This document shows, piece by piece, positions 35,845 through 45,699 of a DNA stretch of 64,000 nucleotides. Source of the DNA: Cystobacter fuscus DSM 2262 (GTDB lineage: Bacteria > Myxococcota > Myxococcia > Myxococcales > Myxococcaceae). The notes under the pieces were generated by a model. That model was not told where the DNA came from. It was given only the letters and a program-made list of their open reading frames with translations, and did no database searches. Position 1 is the first letter of the stretch; each line of letters begins with the position of its first letter. Both the position numbers and the translations under genes were made by a program. The stretch spans positions 124,001 through 188,000 of the forward strand of contig NZ_ANAH02000008.1 in the NCBI RefSeq assembly GCF_000335475.2, read 5' to 3'.

Positions 35845-37425
35845 CTACGCCCTGCGGATCCCTGTCACCTCGCCGTAGCCGCCGGGGATGAAGAAGTCAT
35901 GCGTGCTCATGCCCATGATTCGCAGCGCGGTGGTCACGGCGTCCGCGGCTCTGGGCACGCGCTTGGAGGGCTGACCGTTCTCCTCGATGATGTCCACCGG
36001 AACGCCGAGCCCGCGCGAGGTGTACGAGCCCACCTGCCGGTTCGCCGCCACGTTTCCACCCGCGAAGCAGACCGAGGTGTACGGGTGGTGATCATCCGGC
36101 AGGGAGTAGGAGCCGTCGCGTCCGCGAGAGGCCCAGCTGCGGCCGAACTCACTCATCACCAGCACCAGCGTGTCATCGAGCAGCGTCTTGCCCGGCTTGC
36201 CGGGAGCGGGCGCGGCCTTGAGCTCGCCCAGGAAGCGCGCGACGCAGTCCATCAGTCCACGGCCGTGCGCGCAGCTGAAACCGTGGCCACCGGCGTTGTG
36301 CGTGTCGAAGTCGAGCTGCAACGAAACGTGCACCGAGGTGCAGAGGTCCGACTTGAGCAGGCGCAGCGCGAGATCCATCCGCGGGTCGAGCCCGGTGAGG
36401 TGGAAGTTGGCCAGGCCGAACGTGTACGTGAACGACTGGTTGCCGAGGTAGCTCGACAGGTACGAGGGACGGTTCGCCGTCAGGAAATCGATGCCCTTGG
36501 TGTTCTGCAGCACGGACACCACATCCGTCGCGAGCACGCGCGAGACCGACGACAGCGAGCCATGCAATCCCTCGAGGTAGCCGTCCACCTTCGCCGTCGA
36601 GCGGCCCATCAACTGCTGGGCGCGCGCGAGCGAGAAGCGCTCCACCGTGGTCGTCTTCAGGGTGCCACCGGTGGGCTGACCGCGCGCGTCCAGCTCGGGG
36701 CCCGCGGTGCGAGCATCGAGCCCCGTCCACCAGGGATTGTCCGTGGGCTTCGCGGAGAGCTGCGGCTTGAGCGCCTCGATCGACGGAACGCGAACGGGCG
36801 AGGCGTGTGAGGGCAGCCCCATCCCGAGCGGCGTACCGCGCTCACCGGAGACGACCACGAACGGCAGCGGTCTGCTCTCGCGGTACTTCTCGAACAGGTG
36901 GTTGGCGATCACCGAATGAACGGCGGGCGCCCGGTAGTCCGCACCGGCGACACCACACATCGAGGCGATGAACGCGCTCGCGTGGTCGTTGGTGCCCTGG
37001 TCGATGCCGTGCAGCACGCTCAGCTGCTCGTGCAGCGCGAAGTGCGAGAAGCCATACATGAGCGGGCTGAAGCCGCCGCGCTCGGCGGGGTTGGCGGGGT
37101 TCCACGACTGCCAGGTCCGGAGCGGTTTGTAGGAGCCGTTCGGAGGCCCGAGGTTCACCACCTTGCTCGCGTCGAAGAAGACGGGCTCGCCGCTGTAGTT
37201 GGAGGGCGTGGGCACGCAGAGCGGAATGTCCGCGTCGTCCATGGGGGTGAAGTAGTACGCCGGCCGGTAGCCGCCCGGGATGTAGAGGACCGCGAGCCGT
37301 GAGGGGACGTCGATGTCCGCGGCGCGCGCGGCGCTCGAGCCGAGGAGGCCCGCGCGTTCGAGGAGCGCGAGCTGTCCCGCTCCGAGGGCCCACTTGAGCA
37401 GCGTGCGACGAGAGGTGTTCGTCAT
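35845..37425 (-). CDS. DUF1552-family exported protein
   Basis: A 526-residue protein with a Tat-type leader (TSRRTLLKWALGAGQLALLE). It matches DUF1552 proteins (LAVLYIPGGYRPAYYFTP, FDTHNAGGHGFSCAHGRGL, VLVMSEFGRSWASRGRDGSY), whose fold is alkaline-phosphatase/sulfatase-like. In many soil bacteria this family is co-encoded with secreted cytochrome-type DUF1592 proteins, as here: it ends the three-gene minus-strand operon that starts at 40292. The biochemical function is unknown. Confidence 0.88.
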   Translation of the reverse strand: MTNTSRRTLLKWALGAGQLALLERAGLLGSSAARAADIDVPSRLAVLYIPGGYRPAYYFTPMDDADIPLCVPTPSNYSGEPVFFDASKVVNLGPPNGSYKPLRTWQSWNPANPAERGGFSPLMYGFSHFALHEQLSVLHGIDQGTNDHASAFIASMCGVAGADYRAPAVHSVIANHLFEKYRESRPLPFVVVSGERGTPLGMGLPSHASPVRVPSIEALKPQLSAKPTDNPWWTGLDARTAGPELDARGQPTGGTLKTTTVERFSLARAQQLMGRSTAKVDGYLEGLHGSLSSVSRVLATDVVSVLQNTKGIDFLTANRPSYLSSYLGNQSFTYTFGLANFHLTGLDPRMDLALRLLKSDLCTSVHVSLQLDFDTHNAGGHGFSCAHGRGLMDCVARFLGELKAAPAPGKPGKTLLDDTLVLVMSEFGRSWASRGRDGSYSLPDDHHPYTSVCFAGGNVAANRQVGSYTSRGLGVPVDIIEENGQPSKRVPRAADAVTTALRIMGMSTHDFFIPGGYGEVTGIRRA

Positions 37426-37437
37426 GGTGTCCTCGGA

Positions 37438-38454
37438 TCAGTAGGTGAGCCACAGCGGGTGACGGACGAGCGACGCACAGACGCCGATCCAGGCGAGGCG
37501 CGTGTTCTGCGCTTCGAGCGGGAGATAGACCTGTTCGTACAGGGCCTTCGCTTCCGCGTCCGAAGGCGGCTGTCCGAGCATGCGCAGGTAGAGCGAGCGC
37601 AGGTTCTTCTGTACCGCGCCCGGGTTGCTCGAGGATTTGTCGGTGAGCGTGACGTGACGCAACACCGCGGTGTTGCCCTTCTTGTCCACCGCGCGCGCAC
37701 ACCAGGCCTGGGACATCTGGACCAGCGTCTGCGCGGCGGAGGGGCCGAAGCTCACGTCCCGCTTGCGGTAGAAGAGCGAGTTGCCGCCGCCGAGCGCATC
37801 GAACCGCTCGACGCTGCGTGAGTCGGAGACGTACTCGCCCGAGATGCCGGGCGCCCAATCGCCGGGCCACACGAAGAGCTTGCCGCCATTCACCACGTAC
37901 GCCTTGTTGCGCCAGTTGGGATCGCTGGTGCTGACGAAGTCCTCGAGCGTGAGCCCGAGCTGATCCATCAAGCTCACGACCATCTCCTCGGCGGAGAGCC
38001 GGCGGACGTTGAACGCTTCCGGATCCGGAGCCCCCAGCCGCTCGGGAGGAGGCGGCAGCTCGCGAATCCAGGCCTTCACCTGCTCGATGGACAGCGTGAC
38101 GCGGCCGTTGGCGACGAGTTCGCCGTAGGGCTGACCCGGCGGCATCTGCGGATAGCTACCGGCGGCGGTTCCCTCGAGCATCTGGATCAGCAGGCTGTTG
38201 TCGGGATCCCCGGGCTTCACGTACCGCTCGTCGTACACGAGCCCGTTCTCGAACGCGGTGAGCGAGGCGAAGAACGGCTTGTTCCCGATGAGGTGGCACC
38301 CCTCGCACGCGGGCGCGAGCCCGAGCCGGATCTCGTCGTTCCTGCTCGAAGGCGCGCAGTTCCCATCCGTGCCGTTGTTGTCTTTGCAGGCAGACGCGAA
38401 GAGCGCGAGCGAGGTCAGCGCCACGGCCCCCATCGTCGAACGCAGCGTGCTCAT
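37438..38454 (-). CDS. Lipoprotein with c-type heme motif
   Basis: A 338-residue protein: lipobox LALFASAC, then one CxxCH motif (PACEGCHLIG, near residue 50) and a C-terminal half resembling the DUF1592-related companion proteins (LGQPPSDAEAKALYEQVYLP, IGVCASLVRHPLWLTY). It probably is a periplasm-facing cytochrome-type component. The ATG at 38454 shares its A with the TGA stop of the upstream gene, so translation is coupled. It lies 12 bases ahead of the DUF1552 gene. Confidence 0.8.
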   Translation of the reverse strand: MSTLRSTMGAVALTSLALFASACKDNNGTDGNCAPSSRNDEIRLGLAPACEGCHLIGNKPFFASLTAFENGLVYDERYVKPGDPDNSLLIQMLEGTAAGSYPQMPPGQPYGELVANGRVTLSIEQVKAWIRELPPPPERLGAPDPEAFNVRRLSAEEMVVSLMDQLGLTLEDFVSTSDPNWRNKAYVVNGGKLFVWPGDWAPGISGEYVSDSRSVERFDALGGGNSLFYRKRDVSFGPSAAQTLVQMSQAWCARAVDKKGNTAVLRHVTLTDKSSSNPGAVQKNLRSLYLRMLGQPPSDAEAKALYEQVYLPLEAQNTRLAWIGVCASLVRHPLWLTY

Positions 38455-40292
38455 CACAGGCCCCTCCGCAGTTCGGGTTGTTCGAAGAGATAGCGGATGA
38501 AGGGCCGGAGCTTGCGGTCGCGTGCGACGAACTCCCTGGCGAGCTTGTCGATGAAGTGCTTCTCGGAGGCCGGGTTCAGCTCACGGCCGATGAACATCGA
38601 GTAGAGCTTGCGCGAGACGCAGCGATCGAACTCGCCGGAACGAACGAGGAGCTTGCCGAACCCGAGTGGACCCATGGTGCCGTCGCCGTGCACTCCGAGC
38701 AGCGTGTAGGACTCGGGCATGGTGTCGAGCAGCACCGCTTCCGGATTGGCCGTGATCTGCTCGGGGGTGACCGGGGTCAACATGGTATTGGGAAGGAACG
38801 CGTTCTTCCACCGATAGCCCGGTGAGTTGCCGGTGTACGGGTACTTCCCGGACAACCACTCCTTCGTGACGCGATGATTGCCCACGCCGGGAATGAAGGG
38901 CCATGGGACGTAAGCGCTCTGGGCCGAACCGAAATCCCACCGCTTGAACGAGATCGCCGCGGGATCGAGTGTCTTGTGGCAGTGCAGGCACGTTCCGCCG
39001 GTCGCGGGATCGACCTCGTACGGAGGGAAGTGCACGTCCGCGGGAGGAGGCGAGAAGCTCTGGCAGGCGAAGATCTCGAGGAAGCGCGCGGCCCGGACGC
39101 GCTCGCGCGGGAACGAGGACATCGCGCCGATCATGGTGAGCACCCCGGCGGAGGGAAGACCCTTCGGCGCTTCGGTCGTGGTGCGGGGATCGAAGCGGTA
39201 CGTGCGCTCGAGACTGCCGGAGCGCGCCCGGTTGTTGGAGAGCGCGAGGTGGAAGGGCTCCAGATCCTCGACCACGAACTCACGCCACGCCTGCGGATCA
39301 TTCGGTGACGGGTGCAGCGGGTCGCGAGGTGCGTTGTCCGCGTCCGGGCGCCACCACGTCGTGTTCGCGTCCAACGCATTGCTACCCATCTGCCGGCCCA
39401 AGCGCACGTACAGCGCGCGCAGCCAGTTGGTTCCGACCGAGTAGTTGCCAATGATGAGATCCGAGAGCGGCCGGTCGTGCCACGCGAGGTGCGCGAACAG
39501 GCGCGCGGGTTCCTCGTACGGATGGCGGCGTTGAACACCGAGGTCGTGGTTGCTCCCGTTGATCAAGCCGGTGAGGGGTGAGCACCACACGAGGTTGGGT
39601 CCGCAGCCGCACCCGGTGGGCAGCATGGGATCGTAGTAGCCGCCGCGCGCGATGCCGCAGTCGAGCATCTGCCCCTTGGCGTCGGCGACCTGGGTGACGT
39701 TGGAGCCGGCCTTGCCGAGCACCTCGACCCGTGTTCCCGGCGCCCACCAGGGCTCGACCGAGCGCGCCTCGGCCACCGCGGGATTGCCACCCGCATCCAG
39801 GTCCTTGCACTGATTGGACGACTTGTCCCCCGCCGTGAACTCGTTCACGTGGTAGTACGCGCCCGGGTGCATCGTATCGGTGCCGCACTTGAAGAGGTGG
39901 CCGGACAGGTCACCCTGATACGCATCACCGGAAGCACCGGTGGTGTACGCGCCCACCGCGATCCACTCGTGTCCGAAGCGCAGCATCCGCTCGTAGAACT
40001 TCGGCGAGGCGAGCACCTCATCCAGTGTCGAGCGCAGGATCGCTTCTCGCGCATCAGGTGTGGCCGCGTCCGCCATGGCTTCGTATTGCTCGACGGTCGG
40101 CGTGGTCCCGGTGAGCCCGAGCACGAGGCGCCGCAAGAGCCGCGTGTCACTCATCCGATCATCGGGAGGCTCGACCGTCTGTGGAGTCTCGGGACCGCAT
40201 TGCTGGGCGTGCGCGTCGACTCCGATGAGACCAGAGATCGTGAGCATCACGGTCAGCAGAGCCGCGCGCTTCGACTGCAAAGGCCAGTGCAT
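38454..40292 (-). CDS. Secreted DUF1592/PSCyt-like cytochrome-domain protein
   Basis: A 612-residue protein with an N-terminal signal peptide (LTISGLIGVDAHAQ), an alpha-helical DUF1549/1592-like part (LLRRLVLGLTGTTPTVEQYEA, FYERMLRFGHEWIAV) and a late heme motif GTCLHCHKTLDPAAISF. The C-terminal portion (VRSGEFDRCVSRKLYSMFIG, LRPFIRYLFEQPELRRG) is DUF1585/1588-like. It is the first gene of the operon, and its upstream region carries a 15-bp palindrome. Planctomycete relatives of this family are thought to act in extracytoplasmic polymer use; that is family knowledge, not proof. Confidence 0.83.
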   Translation of the reverse strand: MHWPLQSKRAALLTVMLTISGLIGVDAHAQQCGPETPQTVEPPDDRMSDTRLLRRLVLGLTGTTPTVEQYEAMADAATPDAREAILRSTLDEVLASPKFYERMLRFGHEWIAVGAYTTGASGDAYQGDLSGHLFKCGTDTMHPGAYYHVNEFTAGDKSSNQCKDLDAGGNPAVAEARSVEPWWAPGTRVEVLGKAGSNVTQVADAKGQMLDCGIARGGYYDPMLPTGCGCGPNLVWCSPLTGLINGSNHDLGVQRRHPYEEPARLFAHLAWHDRPLSDLIIGNYSVGTNWLRALYVRLGRQMGSNALDANTTWWRPDADNAPRDPLHPSPNDPQAWREFVVEDLEPFHLALSNNRARSGSLERTYRFDPRTTTEAPKGLPSAGVLTMIGAMSSFPRERVRAARFLEIFACQSFSPPPADVHFPPYEVDPATGGTCLHCHKTLDPAAISFKRWDFGSAQSAYVPWPFIPGVGNHRVTKEWLSGKYPYTGNSPGYRWKNAFLPNTMLTPVTPEQITANPEAVLLDTMPESYTLLGVHGDGTMGPLGFGKLLVRSGEFDRCVSRKLYSMFIGRELNPASEKHFIDKLAREFVARDRKLRPFIRYLFEQPELRRGL

Positions 40293-40347
40293 TCGTGGGA
40301 CGTTACCGAATTAACGGTTTCAAGGTAAAGGGATTTTTCCAGAATAA

Positions 40348-40362
40348 ACACCGAAACGGTGT
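40348..40362. promoter_or_regulatory. Palindrome upstream of the cytochrome/DUF1552 operon
   Basis: ACACCG-AAA-CGGTGT, a perfect 6-bp inverted repeat with a 3-base centre, lies 56 bases before the first gene of the minus-strand operon in an AT-richer promoter region. It could be an operator for an unlinked regulator. Confidence 0.4.
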
Positions 40363-40539
40363 CTTTCGAGGACGGTCTGCCCGCCCAGGAGATGGCGAAG
40401 CTGGAGGCCCCACCGAGAGCGAGCAGCACCTCGACGATGCCGTCACAAGCCTCCCGCGTCCCGGACGACGAGGCGCAACTTCAACTGCTCCTCGAGCCAG
40501 GCCACTCGGATTGGCACGAGCCGGCGGTGCAGGAGCAGC

Positions 40540-40689
40540 CTGCGCACCGGCCGGCTCAAGGTCGTGCTCGAGGCCTACTCGCCCACCGGGCTCGGCTTCT
40601 TCCTCTACTTCCCCAGCCGGGCGCAGCGCTCCGGGCCGCTGCGCCTCTTCGTCGAGGCGGCCAAGGAGCTGGCCACGCACGCGCTGTGA
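40540..40689 (+). pseudogene. C-terminal fragment of a LysR regulator
   Basis: About 45 codons ending at a TGA encode the typical LysR C-terminus: GRLKVVLEAYSPTGLGFF then LYFPSRAQRSGPLRLFVEAA. No start, HTH or effector domain precedes it in frame. It is a decayed fragment; the 250 bases upstream otherwise hold only the promoter of the minus-strand operon. Confidence 0.75.
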
Positions 40690-40704
40690 ATCGAGCAGGA
40701 GTCC

Positions 40705-42000
40705 TCAACGAGCAGGAGAGTCTTTTACCGTCCACTCGATGACCGGATTCCTCTTCGTGCTCGACAGGGACTTGTCGGGGCACTTCAAGAAAAGGGAAAG
40801 GACCTCATCTCCTCCGCGATCCAGGTAAGCGACGATCTCGCTCGAGTGCATAGCCATCGCGGAAACGAGGCGCACTGGACCGGCGGGCGTGGGGAAGCTC
40901 GTTGGCAGGGTCGGCGACTCCAAGCCGAACAGAGCCATCGACATCCCGTGTTCTGACACCCAGTCGTTCGGCCGGAACTTCTTGAAGACATCTGGCGGCA
41001 CCACGAGCTGTTCCGGCATTCCCTTGCCGGAGAACTGGATGAACGCCAGCTCTGTCTCCAGGAGCTTCCGAGTGTCCGCGTAGTTGGCGAAGCCATCCGA
41101 GACCCACATCAACATGTCCAGCGGCCACCCGTCGTCCCCCGGCAGCTCCTCGTCCGTCTCAACCGCCAGCTCGAACCCGAAGCCCACGGACGGCTCGCTC
41201 GCGTCAAGAAATGGGTCGGATAGCCCATCACTCACGAACAGGGTACGCTGACCTCTCTTGATGATCCTCCACGCCTGAAAACCGCTCGGCCAATTTCCGC
41301 TCGTGGGAACGATGCGCCTGATGACGTCTTCAGAGAGGTCCCCGAGCTTGCTGTACGCGGCGGCCCTCGCCTCCCGGGCTTGCTTGAGCGTGGCTGGAAC
41401 CTCGCGCGGCGGTGGCAGCGGTTCATGCGGCCCCGTCACCCGCTCGAAATCAACCCCCAGATTCCCTACTCTTTCGAGCGCAGCCTTGACCTCTTCGGAG
41501 ACAATGAGTGCGTGAGTGAACCTCTTCGGCCTGAAGACACGCGCACCTTCAGTCTTCGCTGGGTCAATTCGCAATCCGTAGATCCAGCGATAAGCCCCTC
41601 TGCGCGCAGGTTCAGGGTCGTCTTGGTCGTATAGGTGGACTTCCCGGCAGTTCGCTTCGTCAATGCAGTCAATGGTCTTGCGTCCATTGACAACGAAATA
41701 CCGCCCCGATTCGCTATCCACTGTCACCGGGAACAGTTGCACATCGTCAGACGCAAGAACCATGAAGACATTTGCGACTGCTTCGCTGACGATGGGGACA
41801 CTCTCAAGCCCAGCGAACACAAAGGCGCGTCGCTCGCCTTGCTGCTCAACCTGGGTCTTCATCGCCCCCGGGTGTTGGAGGAGGTGCCCTTCTCCGAACA
41901 TCCAAGGCTCGTCGAACTCACCGCCTGATGCCGGTACTGGAGTCGCGATGAGCCACTGAGGCACATCAGCAATTCGGACCCAATAAAAGTGACGTTCCAT
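40705..42000 (-). CDS. Imm11-SUFU fusion immunity protein
   Basis: A 431-residue protein of two immunity-type modules. Residues 1 to about 190 are an Imm11/DUF1629-like domain, clearly related to the orphan at 6999-7568 (FDEPWMFGEG, DDVQLFPVTV, GLRIDPAKTEGARVF, LIVSEEVKAALERVG). Residues about 225-431 look like a suppressor-of-fused (SUFU)-type domain, also used as toxin immunity in bacteria (RTLFVSDGLSDPF, VGFGFELAVETDEE, FIQFSGKGMPEQLVVP). AGGAGGGG precedes the start. It overlaps a truncated SitA-like leader gene just upstream. The likely role is dual or chimeric immunity. Confidence 0.78.
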   Translation of the reverse strand: MERHFYWVRIADVPQWLIATPVPASGGEFDEPWMFGEGHLLQHPGAMKTQVEQQGERRAFVFAGLESVPIVSEAVANVFMVLASDDVQLFPVTVDSESGRYFVVNGRKTIDCIDEANCREVHLYDQDDPEPARRGAYRWIYGLRIDPAKTEGARVFRPKRFTHALIVSEEVKAALERVGNLGVDFERVTGPHEPLPPPREVPATLKQAREARAAAYSKLGDLSEDVIRRIVPTSGNWPSGFQAWRIIKRGQRTLFVSDGLSDPFLDASEPSVGFGFELAVETDEELPGDDGWPLDMLMWVSDGFANYADTRKLLETELAFIQFSGKGMPEQLVVPPDVFKKFRPNDWVSEHGMSMALFGLESPTLPTSFPTPAGPVRLVSAMAMHSSEIVAYLDRGGDEVLSLFLKCPDKSLSSTKRNPVIEWTVKDSPAR

Positions 42001-42250
42001 CCGCCCCTCCTACTTCACAATGTAGCCCCGCCTCTTCACTCTCCCGGAATGCAACGTCCATCCGCATGTCGAGGAGGAGCCGCGTGAGGGCCACCTTGAA
42101 CTCGGCCTCGCTCACCTCGACCGGATCAACACCCACGGACGTGTAGGTGATTGGTTCCCCATGCCCGGTATCCAGATGGACAACACGAGTGGTCGCGCAC
42201 CCCACCCCAAGCCCAAGCAACAGTAGACCGACTCCTACGACCAGCCTCAT
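41966..42250 (-). pseudogene. Truncated SitA-family lipoprotein toxin (leader only)
   Basis: A 94-codon frame: signal and lipobox (LLLLGLGVGC), then the SitA-type N-terminal block VVHLDTGHGEPITYTSVGVD and VEVSEAEFKVALTRLLLD. It then runs into 20 or so unrelated residues and stops 35 bases inside the following immunity gene. The central and toxic C-terminal parts are absent. I read it as a toxin gene deleted down to its export leader with the immunity gene kept. Confidence 0.7.
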
Positions 42251-42429
42251 GGCCGCCCCCCCGAAAGTCCAGATTCCAGAAAAGCAGGACCCGGACCCGC
42301 TTTGCGAGGCTCGTGGAGTCGCGAAGGGGCGCGTTCGTCATCCACTCGTCATCTCCCGTCCGAATCACCTCACGCCCGGCTGCTTCCTTCTTCCAGGCGT
42401 AGAGTGGGGGCGTGACGCCCGACTCCTTG

Positions 42430-42640
42430 GAGATTTCGTGGACGCGTCTTCGGGGATGAGCGTCTTCCTGGCAGTGGCCGAGGTGCGGAGCCTCCGCGGC
42501 GCTGGTGACCGTCTTGGCGTGAGCGGCTCGGCGGTGAGCCAGGCCCCGCGGCGGCTGGAGGATCGGTTCGGGGTGACGCTGGTGCAGCGGACCACGTGCA
42601 GCATCCGGCCGGCTTGGCGAAGTCATCGACCGGGAGGTTC
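42430..42640 (+). pseudogene. N-terminal (HTH) fragment of a LysR regulator
   Basis: About 65 codons encode a LysR winged HTH (MSVFLAVAEVRSLRGAGDRL, GVSGSAVSQAPRRLEDRFG, VTLVQRTT) and then lose similarity. It lacks the effector domain. The rest of 42251-42858 shows no gene. It lies on the same strand as, but downstream of, the C-terminal LysR fragment at 40540, so one simple insertion cannot explain both. Confidence 0.75.
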
Positions 42641-42834
42641 GCGTGCCGCCTTACTGCCCAAGCAAGGGTGACGCCCTTCGGACGTCGGCCCGAGGGCCTT
42701 CAACGCCGTCAAGGAAGGCCACGCCTTATTCTTAAGCAGGGGTTTACAGGCCATTTGCTCCCTGGCGCCTAGTCCTCCGCGAGACGTGGATGTACCTCAG
42801 AAGACGGTGAGCGTGGCGAAGCGGCCGTGAGTGA

Positions 42835-43854
<1,020 letters not shown>

Positions 43855-43909
43855 AGGGGTAGTGTAAGCCGTGGCGCCAAGAATTGGCGGCATCAATCCC
43901 TGGAAATGA

Positions 43910-44623
43910 ATGCACATGAACCTCAGGCAATTCTTGATGGTGTGCGCGTCGGCGCTGGCGTTGTGCCTTGGCCCGCCCGCCCTGGCCCAGAAAGCGCAGG
44001 TCCCGTTCGTGCGACTGGAGGACCTGGAAATCGACCCCGCGCAGTTGGAAGGCTTCAAGGCAGCGGCTCGCGAGCATGCGGTGGCGACGCTTCGGATGGA
44101 GCGGGGCGTGCTGGCCCTCCATGCCGCGGCAGAGAAAGGCAACCCGGCCCGCATCCGTGTGTTCGAGATGTACGCGGACGAAAGGGCGTATCAAGCGCAT
44201 CTGCGGACGCCGCATTTCCAGAGGTTTCGCTCTGTCACGGCCAAGGGGGTGTTGGCCCGCGGAATGTACGACGCGGTGCCTGTCCTGCTCGGCGCGAAGC
44301 CGCGGTTGCCTGCCAAAGCGCTCGTGCGTATCGCCGAGCTGGAGATCGATCCGGCCCAGCTCGAAGCCTACAAGGCCGCCGTGACGGAGGAGATCGACAC
44401 CTCGATCCGCGTCGAAGCCGGCGTGCTGGCCATCTACTCGGTGGCCTTGAAAGAGAACCCGACCCATCTGCGGTTTTTCGAGATTTACGCGGACGAGAAG
44501 GCATACCGGCAGCACCTCGAGTCGCCGCACTTCAAGAAGTACGTGGACGTCACCAGGTCCATGATCACGGCGCGCAGGCTTTTCGAGACGGAGCCGCTCT
44601 CGCTCAGCGCGAAGCCACGGTGA
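43910..44623 (+). CDS. Exported tandem ABM-domain (putative quinol monooxygenase) protein
   Basis: A 237-residue protein with a signal peptide (FLMVCASALALCLGPPALAQ) and two homologous antibiotic-biosynthesis-monooxygenase folds. Each contains a matching block: VFEMYADERAYQAHLRTPHF in the first and FFEIYADEKAYRQHLESPHF in the second. Single-domain cytoplasmic ABM proteins are usual; an exported tandem is less so. It precedes an exported cyclophilin-like protein by 26 bases. The start may be either of two close ATGs (43910 or 43916). Confidence 0.85.
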   Translation: MHMNLRQFLMVCASALALCLGPPALAQKAQVPFVRLEDLEIDPAQLEGFKAAAREHAVATLRMERGVLALHAAAEKGNPARIRVFEMYADERAYQAHLRTPHFQRFRSVTAKGVLARGMYDAVPVLLGAKPRLPAKALVRIAELEIDPAQLEAYKAAVTEEIDTSIRVEAGVLAIYSVALKENPTHLRFFEIYADEKAYRQHLESPHFKKYVDVTRSMITARRLFETEPLSLSAKPR

Positions 44624-44649
44624 GGCCGCTTTCACCCAAAGGAAGTGAC

Positions 44650-45099
44650 ATGAAGACGAAACGATCGCTTCTGCTCGCTGTACTGGCCGGCACGGCCATC
44701 GGCGCTCTTCCGGCCATGAGCCTGTACGCCCAGGCCGAGGCAAAGACCATGAAGATTCGACTGACGGTTGGAGAGAAGGTCCTGACGGCCACCCTGCGCG
44801 ACAACGAGACCACGCGCGACTTCGTATCCCTGCTACCACTGACCCTGACCCTCGAGGACTACGCGGCAACCGAGAAGATCAGCGACTTGCCGAGGAGGCT
44901 GTCCACGAAGGGCTCGCCTCCAGGCACCGATGCCTCGGCCGGAGACATCGCCTACTACGCCCCCTGGGGGAATCTGGCCCTGTTCTACAGGGGCGCCGGC
45001 CATGCGAGCGGGCTCGTCACGCTCGGGAAGATCGACGGTGGCGTCGAAGCCTTGAGGGAGCCCGGTCCGCTGAAGGCGAGGATCGAGCTCGTCAAGTAG
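44650..45099 (+). CDS. Exported cyclophilin-like fold protein
   Basis: A 149-residue protein: signal peptide (LLLAVLAGTAIGALPAMSLYAQ) and a cyclophilin-like domain (KIRLTVGEKVLTATLRDNET, FVSLLPLTLTLEDYAATEKI, GDIAYYAPWGNLALFYRG). Proteins of this family (PF18050-like) share the fold but lack clear isomerase activity. GGAAGTGAC precedes the ATG. It is probably co-transcribed with the ABM gene upstream. Confidence 0.87.
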   Translation: MKTKRSLLLAVLAGTAIGALPAMSLYAQAEAKTMKIRLTVGEKVLTATLRDNETTRDFVSLLPLTLTLEDYAATEKISDLPRRLSTKGSPPGTDASAGDIAYYAPWGNLALFYRGAGHASGLVTLGKIDGGVEALREPGPLKARIELVK

Positions 45100-45278
45100 G
45101 TGAGCAGCACCACGCGCAAGCGCTCCTCGAGTTGGCGCACGGGCTGACGGGCCGGAGCCGCAAAGGCGCCGAGTCCGCCCACTCCGGACGTCTACGAGGA
45201 GTCCGTGCCCTCACCCAGGAGCCGTTCATGACGGGGGGCGACAGCCCAAACGGCCGCCGGTCAGCGCTCCTGGTCGGG

Positions 45279-45320
45279 GAAAATGAAAAGGGCCGGTCAC
45301 TCGCGTGACCGGCCCTTTCC
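45279..45320 (-). terminator. Intrinsic terminator downstream of tRNA-Thr
   Basis: A perfect 14-bp stem, AAAGGGCCGGTCAC with loop TCGC, followed on the minus strand by TTTTCATTTTC. It lies a few bases past the tRNA 3' end and ends its transcript. Confidence 0.85.
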
Positions 45321-45326
45321 TTCTTC

Positions 45327-45402
<76 letters not shown>

Positions 45403-45699
45403 CCAACGAGGCCCTTCCGGCGTCACCGAAAGTGGGCGCGAAGTACCATGAGCATCCGGACACGGCAAGCACTTCTTTCGGGCCCCTCGCCACCCCCTCC
45501 CGGAAATTTTCCAGGACCCCGCGCACATACGGGCTCCGACGGCCCGTCCATGACACGCCGCGTTGGCTAACTACCTGAAAGTACTTGGGCTTTTACACCT
45601 TGACCGCAGCCCGCCCCGATTGACCACCGCGAGCGCCTATGCGCATAAGGGCCTTGCTTCTCCCCACGATCGCCTCAACCCCAAGGAGCGATTTTTCCC

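Noticed and set aside
40540-42640. One LysR gene split by insertion of the Imm11-SUFU cassette
   Set aside because: The C-terminal fragment precedes the N-terminal one on the same strand, the opposite of what a simple insertion would give.
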